7,471 nucleotides of DNA from Desulfovibrionaceae bacterium (GTDB lineage: Bacteria; Pseudomonadota; Gammaproteobacteria; Burkholderiales; Burkholderiaceae_C). The position numbers and the translations under genes were made by a program. The notes under the pieces are model-generated. The model ran no database searches, was not told the DNA's origin, and saw only the letters and a list, made by a program, of their open reading frames with translations. Where the stretch lies: assembly GCA_009778355.1 (NCBI GenBank), contig WRJY01000212.1:1-7471 (forward strand), read 5' to 3'. This document shows positions 1-4,135 of this stretch, piece by piece (position 1 is the first letter of the stretch; every line of letters begins with the position of its first letter).

Positions 1-123
1 CCCACCGGCATGGGCGAACCCGCCTTCCCCGCGATGGCTCCGGCAATCGCCAACGCCATCTACGCCGCCACCGGCGAGCGCCTGCGGGCGATGCCGTTCA
101 GCAGGATGGGGTATCGGGTTTGA
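1..123 (+). CDS. Molybdenum hydroxylase (xanthine dehydrogenase family) large subunit, C-terminal fragment
   Basis: Only the last 40 codons are present, ending in TGA at 121-123; the gene begins left of the window. The fragment reads PTGMGEPAFPAMAPAIANAI and continues with an ATGERLRAMPFS segment. In this family the G-x-G-E-P motif near the C-terminus carries the active-site glutamate that lies next to molybdenum; here that residue is encoded at 16-18. The tail (APAIANAI..ATG.R...P) looks more like the IorB/PaoC-type molybdopterin-binding subunits than classical XdhB. That would fit a cytosine-dinucleotide form of the cofactor and the MocA-like gene downstream, but this is inference. The downstream xdhC and mocA-like genes support membership of a molybdenum hydroxylase cluster. 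The substrate cannot be told from this fragment. The last codons and stop lie against a diverged REP element, so the extreme C-terminus may have been altered by it. Confidence 0.85.
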   Translation, partial: PTGMGEPAFPAMAPAIANAIYAATGERLRAMPFSRMGYRV

Positions 124-149
124 ATGGGTAAAACGCAGCGAAACCCGTT
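123..149 (+). repeat. Diverged REP element, copy A (direct orientation)
   Basis: The 27 bases at 122-148 match the consensus of the two better copies at 23 positions, and all four differences are purine transitions. The fold is kept: stem 123-129 (AATGGGT) pairs with 143-149 (ACCCGTT), enclosing a 13-nt loop, the same geometry as copy B. The outermost G-C pair of copy B has become A-T here, with both bases changed, and a T-A pair has become T-G. The tetranucleotide at the stem base is TTTG rather than GTAG, so this copy may no longer be recognised by the transposase. Base 123 is also the last base of the upstream stop codon. A competing hairpin, 115-121 with 141-147 (CGGGTTT/AAACCCG), spans that stop codon. 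Confidence 0.7.
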
Positions 150-171
150 TCAGCTTTATTCCGTGAGCTCG

Positions 172-203
172 CGTAGGATGGGTAGAGCGAAGCGAAACCC
201 ATC
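172..203 (+). repeat. REP element, copy B (left of the RAYT gene)
   Basis: This copy has the classic REP layout. A GTAG tetranucleotide at 173-176 is followed immediately by a 7-bp perfect stem, GATGGGT at 177-183 with ACCCATC at 197-203, enclosing a 13-nt loop. The 32-base unit matches the reverse complement of 795-826 at 30 of 32 positions. In enterobacterial systems, GTAG at the foot of a REP hairpin is the feature recognised by the cognate RAYT protein. The position just upstream of a RAYT gene supports calling this its cognate REP rather than a chance palindrome. Confidence 0.88.
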
Positions 204-251
204 ACCACCCCCATTACGCCCTACGCCGCAACCCCGAGCAATCCCAATGCG

Positions 252-791
252 ATGACCTCCTATCGACGCAACTTCATTCCTGGCGGAAGTTTCTTTTTCA
301 CGGTCAATCTGGCGGAGAGGAACCGTTCGCTTCTGACCGATCACATCGGATTGTTGCGCGAGGTGTTTCGCGGGGTGCGGCAACGGCACCCGTTCACTAT
401 GGACGCCATCGTCGTTTTGCCTGACCACCTGCACGCGGTTTGGACGATGCCGCAGGGTGATGCTGATTTTGCAACCCGTTGGCGTCAGATCAAATCCACG
501 TTTTCTCGCCATCTCGCCCGTGGGGAACGGATTTCGCCAAGCCGTTCGGCCAGAGGCGAACGCGGTATCTGGCAGCGCCGTTATTGGGAGCATACCATCC
601 GCGACGAAACCGATTTCGAGCGGCACGTCAATTATATTCACATCAATTCGCTCAAACACGGGTTGGTCGATCGTGTATGCGATTGGAGGCCATCATCGTT
701 CCATCGCTATGTGGCGCTAGGTATTTATCCGCTTAATTGGGGATGCGCCATTTCACAAAATGGCCGCCAATTCGGTGAGAATGAAGATTGA
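252..791 (+). CDS. REP-associated tyrosine transposase (RAYT), Y1/HUH family
   Basis: This 179-residue protein belongs to the IS200-like Y1 transposase superfamily, RAYT branch. The N-terminus (YRRNFIPGGSFFFTVNLAER) is typical of RAYTs. H59 and H61, in LPDHLHAVW, form the HUH metal-binding motif. A WQRRYWEH segment lies at 107-114, and Y128, in HVNYIHINSLKHGLV, is the likely nucleophile, placed as in the YIxxNP motif of the family. The C-terminal DWRPSSFHRYVALGIYPLNWG and FGE tail is also family-like, so the gene looks complete and free of frameshifts. Proteins of this kind cut and join single-stranded DNA at REP hairpins. The ATG at 252 is chosen because it gives the family N-terminus; no clear Shine-Dalgarno site precedes it. 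The flanking inverted REPs with GTAG feet match the expected substrate. Its lower GC content and lack of a role in molybdenum metabolism point to acquisition. Whether it is active cannot be told from sequence. Confidence 0.93.
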   Translation: MTSYRRNFIPGGSFFFTVNLAERNRSLLTDHIGLLREVFRGVRQRHPFTMDAIVVLPDHLHAVWTMPQGDADFATRWRQIKSTFSRHLARGERISPSRSARGERGIWQRRYWEHTIRDETDFERHVNYIHINSLKHGLVDRVCDWRPSSFHRYVALGIYPLNWGCAISQNGRQFGENED

Positions 792-794
792 TTT

Positions 795-826
795 GATGAG
801 TTTCGCTGCGCTCTACCCATCCTACG
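795..826 (-). repeat. REP element, copy C (right of the RAYT gene, inverted)
   Basis: Read on the minus strand this is copy B with two changes in 32 bases. GTAG (825-822) is followed by GATGGGT (821-815), a 13-nt loop, and ACTCATC (801-795). One of the two changes turns a stem pair into G-T on the minus strand, but into an A-C mismatch on the plus strand. The hairpin is therefore stronger on the strand that carries GTAG, the strand a Y1 enzyme would be expected to recognise. It begins three bases after the RAYT stop codon and ends 15 bases before the small membrane protein gene, so it could also act as an mRNA hairpin between them. Confidence 0.87.
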
Positions 827-841
827 TAAATTACGCCAGCC

Positions 842-1018
842 ATGAAATTCCTGCAATTCTTCTATTACGTCACCGCCATCTGCTCTTTTTGCGCCGGCAT
901 CACGGCCATCATTATTTACGGCGGTGACGATGGGCAAGGGTCCTGGATATTTCTGCTTTGCATGGCCGTTGCCGCGATTTTTCTCGGGCTGGCGCAAAGA
1001 CAAATAAAAGACACGTAA
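842..1018 (+). CDS. Small hypothetical membrane protein, 58 residues
   Basis: ATG at 842-844 opens a 58-codon frame ending in TAA at 1016-1018. The product starts MKFLQFFYYV and has two hydrophobic stretches, about residues 5-26 (with TAICSFCAGITAIII) and 34-51 (SWIFLLCMAVAAIFLGL). They are separated by a short acidic GGDDGQG turn, and the tail is basic and polar (QRQIKDT). This predicts a two-helix hairpin in the inner membrane. The family is not recognised. Coding support is the clean start-to-stop frame, the membrane-protein composition, and the fit between copy C and the xdhC start. There is no strong ribosome-binding site. Base composition is closer to the RAYT region than to xdhC, so it may have arrived with the module or be a poorly conserved local gene. 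Confidence 0.6.
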   Translation: MKFLQFFYYVTAICSFCAGITAIIIYGGDDGQGSWIFLLCMAVAAIFLGLAQRQIKDT

Positions 1019-1040
1019 TTTGAACATCACAAAAGCAGCC

Positions 1041-2039
1041 ATGGAAAACATCGACCTCACCGTGCTGCGCGCGCTGCGTGATTGGCGCAGAGCTTGCCGG
1101 CGCGCGCTCATGGTCACGGTGGTGCGCACCTGGGGTTCATCGCCCCGGCCTGTGGGTTCCATCATGGGGCTTTGCGAGGGCGGCGCGGTGGCCGGGTCGG
1201 TTTCGGGCGGCTGCATCGAGGACGACCTGATTGCCCGCTACGCGCGTCAGGCAGACGCTGGCGACGCCCTACGCCCCGCGCCCGGCGGTGCGCCGCGGTT
1301 CGTCAAATACGGCGTCACCGCCGACGAGGCGCATCGCTTCGGGCTGCCCTGCGGCGGCACGCTGGAGCTGCTGCTGGAATTCGACCCCGGCGCCGCGCCA
1401 CTGGCCGAGCTGGTGCGCGCGCTGGAGGGTGGCCGCCTGATGCGCCGCGCCGTCAACTTGGCCGATGGCGCGGTCACGCAAACGTCCGCCGATGCGCCCG
1501 CCGGGTTGACGGTTTCCGCCGCCGCACTGGTCAACACTTTCGGCCCGCAGTACCGCATGCTCATCATCGGCGCCGGGCAAATGAGCGAATACCTGGCGGG
1601 CATGGCGTTGTTTTGCGGTTTTGCCGTGACGGTGTGCGACCCGCGCGAGGAATATGGCGGCGCCTGGCCCGTGACCGGCGCGCGGCTGCTGCGCGACATG
1701 CCTGACGATGCGGTGACCGCCTTCGCGCCCGACCGCCGCGCTTGCGTGATCGCCCTCACGCACGACCCCAAGCTGGACGACCTGGCGCTGCTGCAAGCCT
1801 TGCAGACCGATGCGTTTTATATCGGCGCCATCGGCAGCCGCCGCAACAACGCCGCGCGCCGCCAGCGCCTGATGGAGCACTTCGGGCAGAGCGCCGAAAG
1901 CCTTCAGCGCCTGCGCGGACCAGCCGGCCTCCCCATCGGCAGCAAAACGCCGCCGGAGATCGCTGTCAGCATCATGGCCGAAGTGCTGGCCGCGAAGAAC
2001 GGTATGGCCGCCGATCGACATGGCGCCGGAAACTGCTGA
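1041..2039 (+). CDS. xdhC: XdhC family molybdenum cofactor maturation protein
   Basis: XdhC-type proteins bind molybdenum cofactor, protect it, promote its sulfuration and hand it to xanthine-dehydrogenase-family apoenzymes in the cytoplasm. This copy has both expected parts. The N-terminal XdhC/CoxI domain shows WGSSPRPVGS (31-40), GSVSGGCIEDDL (52-63) and GLPCGG (101-106), including the conserved cysteines C58 and C104. The C-terminal Rossmann-like domain shows LIIGAGQMSEYL (174-185), LTHDPKLDD (239-247), YIGAIGSRRN (260-269), and GLPIGSKTPPEIAVSIMAE (296-314). At 332 residues it is full length. ATG at 1041 is preferred because MENIDLTVLRAL is the typical start; an in-frame TTG at 1020 would add seven residues without family support. 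The gene lies 22 bases after the small membrane protein gene and overlaps or nearly abuts the mocA-like gene, so the two maturation genes are probably co-transcribed. Confidence 0.95.
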   Translation: MENIDLTVLRALRDWRRACRRALMVTVVRTWGSSPRPVGSIMGLCEGGAVAGSVSGGCIEDDLIARYARQADAGDALRPAPGGAPRFVKYGVTADEAHRFGLPCGGTLELLLEFDPGAAPLAELVRALEGGRLMRRAVNLADGAVTQTSADAPAGLTVSAAALVNTFGPQYRMLIIGAGQMSEYLAGMALFCGFAVTVCDPREEYGGAWPVTGARLLRDMPDDAVTAFAPDRRACVIALTHDPKLDDLALLQALQTDAFYIGAIGSRRNNAARRQRLMEHFGQSAESLQRLRGPAGLPIGSKTPPEIAVSIMAEVLAAKNGMAADRHGAGNC

Positions 2040-2703
2040 ACAACATATGGCCGCCGTCATTCTGGCGGCGGGCGATGGCAGCCGATTCGGCTTCAGGCCC
2101 AAGGGCTTGCTCGAACGCGATGGGCAGCCGCTGCTGGCACGCCAGATCGGCCTGCTGGCCCGCGCCGGCCTGCGCCGCATCGTGGCCGTGCTGGGCCGCC
2201 ATGCCGCCGCTTTTGAGCCGGTGTTGCGCCAGGCGCAAGCCAGCCTGCCCGCGCATGTTCAGCTTGACTGGGTGCGCAACCCCGCGCCGGAGGCTGGCAC
2301 GGGCGCGTCGCTGCGCTGCGCGCTGGCGCGGATCGCCCCTGAAGTGACCGCCGTGATGACCCTGCTGGCCGACCAGCCGCTGCTGGAGGACGAAGACATC
2401 GGCGCGGTGCTGCGCGCCTGGCATTCGCGCGCGCCGGGCATCGAGCTGGTTGTGCCGACGCATCAGGGGCAGCCCGGCCACCCGCTGATCTTCGGCCAGG
2501 CGCCGTGGCGCTGGCTGGTAGAGCAGCCAGCGGGCGCCGGGATGCGCGACTGGCGGCGCGCCCATCTCGCTCAGGTGCAAGCGCTGCCGGTGACGCACCC
2601 GCGCTGCACGCTGGACATCGACACCGAGGCCGGCCTGGCGGCGCTGGCGGCAACCCACGGCATTCATCTGCGTTGGCCCGAAGAGTTGCCGCCGGACCGA
2701 TAA
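2020..2703 (+). CDS. mocA: MocA-like molybdenum cofactor nucleotidyltransferase
   Basis: This is a GT-A-like nucleotidyltransferase of the MobA/MocA group, which joins a nucleotide to Mo-molybdopterin. Visible motifs are the nucleotide-binding loop LAAGDGSRFG (15-24) with K28, GTGASLRCAL (93-102), the metal-binding LADQP (116-120), GQPGHPLIF (150-158) and DIDTEAGL (199-206). The arrangement next to xdhC and a molybdenum hydroxylase gene favours a CTP-using MocA, giving molybdopterin cytosine dinucleotide, over GTP-using MobA; specificity is inferred from context. As given, it is 227 residues and overlaps the xdhC end by 20 bases. An ATG at 2047 would give MAAVILAAG, also a family-like start, with no overlap. 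Neither start has a strong Shine-Dalgarno site, so the start is uncertain. The gene ends 21 bases from the stop of a convergent gene, with no obvious terminator hairpin between them. Confidence 0.88.
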   Translation: MAPETAEQHMAAVILAAGDGSRFGFRPKGLLERDGQPLLARQIGLLARAGLRRIVAVLGRHAAAFEPVLRQAQASLPAHVQLDWVRNPAPEAGTGASLRCALARIAPEVTAVMTLLADQPLLEDEDIGAVLRAWHSRAPGIELVVPTHQGQPGHPLIFGQAPWRWLVEQPAGAGMRDWRRAHLAQVQALPVTHPRCTLDIDTEAGLAALAATHGIHLRWPEELPPDR

Positions 2704-2724
2704 AAGTTGGACCTGGAAAACAGC

Positions 2725-3447
2725 TTACTGAACGACGTAATGCCTGTTGCGCACGGCAATGACTGGCGGCACGCGCGTTGTTTCAAAAGCATCGTAGCCC
2801 TGCTTGAGTTCCTGCCAGAAATCGTGCCAGCGATCCGCTTTGTAAGATGCCAGCGCCTCGCCGGTCAGGCGGAAGGGGAACACATGCACATCGAACACCG
2901 GTTGCCCCGCGCGCAGCGCTGCATCGGCAAGGGCGTAAATTTCCTCGATACCGCCATCGCGCATGGCGTAACAGCCGATGGAGACGCAATTGCCGTGCAC
3001 CATCAAAGCGCTGCCGGTGCGTTGCCAGGCGCGGTCGTAGGCGTTGGGGTAGCCCAGGTTGAACGACAGGTGGTAGCTGCTGTTCGGGTTCATCTGCGCC
3101 GCCGCCACCCGGTAAAAGCCCTCGGGCGCTTGCCAGTCGCCCGCCTTCAGCTTGGGGCCAAGCCCGCCCGAATACGCGCAGATGGGGTAGGTCTTGAACA
3201 ACACGTAGCGCCGGTCCGCCGCTCTCACCCACACTTCCAGTTCCCTGGTTTGCTTGAATATCCTGATGAAAACGGGCGCGCCCAGCGTCAGCTTTTTTTC
3301 GGCCAGCGCCCGCTGCAATGGCGGCGTGACCCGCGCGATGGCGGCTTTTGAGCGGGCGCTTTCCGCCGGCGCAGCCGCACCCGCGTGGCGCGCCGGCAAG
3401 GCGATGAGCCATGCCGCCATGCAAATCAGCCCAAGCCGGTGGCGCAT
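2725..3447 (-). CDS. YafK-type L,D-transpeptidase-fold murein protein, exported
   Basis: This 240-residue protein has the YkuD catalytic fold of the YafK subgroup. E. coli YafK (DpaA) cuts the link between peptidoglycan and Braun lipoprotein; other members are L,D-transpeptidases. A basic N-terminus and hydrophobic stretch (RHRLGLICMAAWLIALPA, 2-19), then AGAAA, look like a cleavable signal peptide with the cut near residue 25, placing the protein in the periplasm. The conserved SGGLGPKLKAGDWQAPEGFY block is at 93-112. The active site is at 149-162, with H151, G152, S156 and nucleophile C159 (HGNCVSIGCYAM). The start codon shares one base with the dedA stop (TGATG on the minus strand), implying translational coupling with dedA. 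Whether it acts as a transpeptidase, carboxypeptidase or lipoprotein-releasing amidase cannot be settled from sequence. Confidence 0.9.
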   Translation of the reverse strand: MRHRLGLICMAAWLIALPARHAGAAAPAESARSKAAIARVTPPLQRALAEKKLTLGAPVFIRIFKQTRELEVWVRAADRRYVLFKTYPICAYSGGLGPKLKAGDWQAPEGFYRVAAAQMNPNSSYHLSFNLGYPNAYDRAWQRTGSALMVHGNCVSIGCYAMRDGGIEEIYALADAALRAGQPVFDVHVFPFRLTGEALASYKADRWHDFWQELKQGYDAFETTRVPPVIAVRNRHYVVQ

Positions 3448-4103
3448 CACGATCGCGCCGCCCGCTTGTCCGCGCGGCCAGCCTTCCAGCCGCCGTAAAG
3501 GGCGATCAGGCCGGGTACCAGGATCAGCGCCCAGATGATCTTGCTCAGGTTGTCCTGTACCCATGGCAGGTTGCCGAACAGGTAGCCCGCCGTGACCAGC
3601 CCCAGTACCCAGATCAGCGCGCCGGTGACGTTGAACATAGTGAACCTGGCGCGCGTCATTTGCGCCACTCCGGCCACGAAGGGCACGAAGGTGCGTATGA
3701 ATGGCATGAACCGCGCCAGGATCACCGTGACGCCGCCATAGCGCTCGTAGAACTGGTGGGCGCGGTCGAATGCCTTGCGGTTGAACAGGCGCGAGTTCTC
3801 CCACTGAAACACCTTGGGGCCGAAAAAGCGGCCCAGTTGAAAGTTGCACTGGTCGCCCGCAATGGCCGCCGCCAGCAGCACGGCGCAGGCCAGCGGATAG
3901 CTCATGTGCCCCGCGCCGGCCAGCGCCCCGGCCACGAACAGCAGCGAATCGCCGGGCAGAAACGGCATCACCACCGCGCCGGTTTCGATGAACACGATGG
4001 CCAACAGCAGCGCGTACACCCATACGCCGTGCTGTACCACGAAGTCGCCCAGATAGCGATCGACGTGCAGCGCGAAGTCGATCAGTTGCATCAGCCAGTC
4101 CAT
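3447..4103 (-). CDS. DedA family inner-membrane protein
   Basis: This 218-residue multi-spanning protein belongs to the DedA (SNARE-associated/VTT) family, some members of which flip undecaprenyl phosphate or other lipids back across the inner membrane. Motifs are FIETGAVVMPFLPGDSLLF (38-56), GDQCNFQLGRFFG (83-95) and ARFMPFIRTFVPFVAG (130-145). E40, D52, R131 and R137 line up with the acidic and arginine residues reported essential in E. coli YqjA/YghB (E39, D51, R130, R136, from memory). Hydrophobic segments lie around 27-46, 52-82, 136-148, 158-176 and 188-205, and the C-terminal tail is basic (GWKAGRADKRAARS). It is the first gene of a two-gene minus-strand operon and diverges from mutL, with only 32 bases between the two start codons. 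No strong ribosome-binding site is visible. The lipid substrate is unknown. Confidence 0.93.
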   Translation of the reverse strand: MDWLMQLIDFALHVDRYLGDFVVQHGVWVYALLLAIVFIETGAVVMPFLPGDSLLFVAGALAGAGHMSYPLACAVLLAAAIAGDQCNFQLGRFFGPKVFQWENSRLFNRKAFDRAHQFYERYGGVTVILARFMPFIRTFVPFVAGVAQMTRARFTMFNVTGALIWVLGLVTAGYLFGNLPWVQDNLSKIIWALILVPGLIALYGGWKAGRADKRAARS

Positions 4104-4135
4104 TGCGGGGATTATCGTTTCTAGAATCGGGCCTC
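4104..4135. promoter_or_regulatory. Compact divergent dedA/mutL promoter region (candidate)
   Basis: Only 32 bases separate the dedA and mutL start codons. They are AT-richer than the surroundings and contain a -10-like hexamer for each direction: GATAAT on the minus strand (4116-4111) towards dedA, and TAGAAT on the plus strand (4122-4127) towards mutL. Each is 5/6 to TATAAT. Each ends only 7-8 bases before its start codon, so transcripts from them would be leaderless or nearly so, in agreement with the lack of Shine-Dalgarno sites on both genes. No convincing -35 box is found at 16-18 bases for either. Promoters inside the neighbouring coding sequences remain possible. Confidence 0.3.

Larger units (their letters stand above)
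123..826. mobile_element. REP/RAYT module inserted in a molybdoenzyme cluster
   Basis: The module consists of REP copies A and B in direct orientation, the transposase gene, and REP copy C in inverted orientation. It lies between the molybdenum hydroxylase gene and its maturation genes. The interior is much less GC-rich than the flanks (28/60 at 601-660 against 43/60 at 4681-4740), as expected for acquired DNA. An 8-base direct repeat, ATTACGCC, occurs just inside copy B (213-220) and just outside copy C (830-837). It is too short to call a target duplication, and Y1 transposases do not normally make one. RAYTs are usually single-copy domesticated genes that act on REPs elsewhere in the genome, so the outer limits given here are those of the REPs and not proven ends of a transposable unit. 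Confidence 0.7.

Noticed and set aside
247..255. Two-codon frame ATG CGA TGA overlapping the RAYT start
   Set aside because: A start-stop this short could affect initiation, but nothing else supports it and it is easily due to chance.
1020..1040. TTG start for xdhC adding 7 residues
   Set aside because: MENIDLTVLRAL from 1041 is the usual XdhC beginning; no ribosome-binding site favours the TTG.
4103..4135. Upstream TTG start for mutL adding 11 residues
   Set aside because: The extension has no family support, and MTDQRRPIRELP from 4136 is a normal MutL N-terminus.
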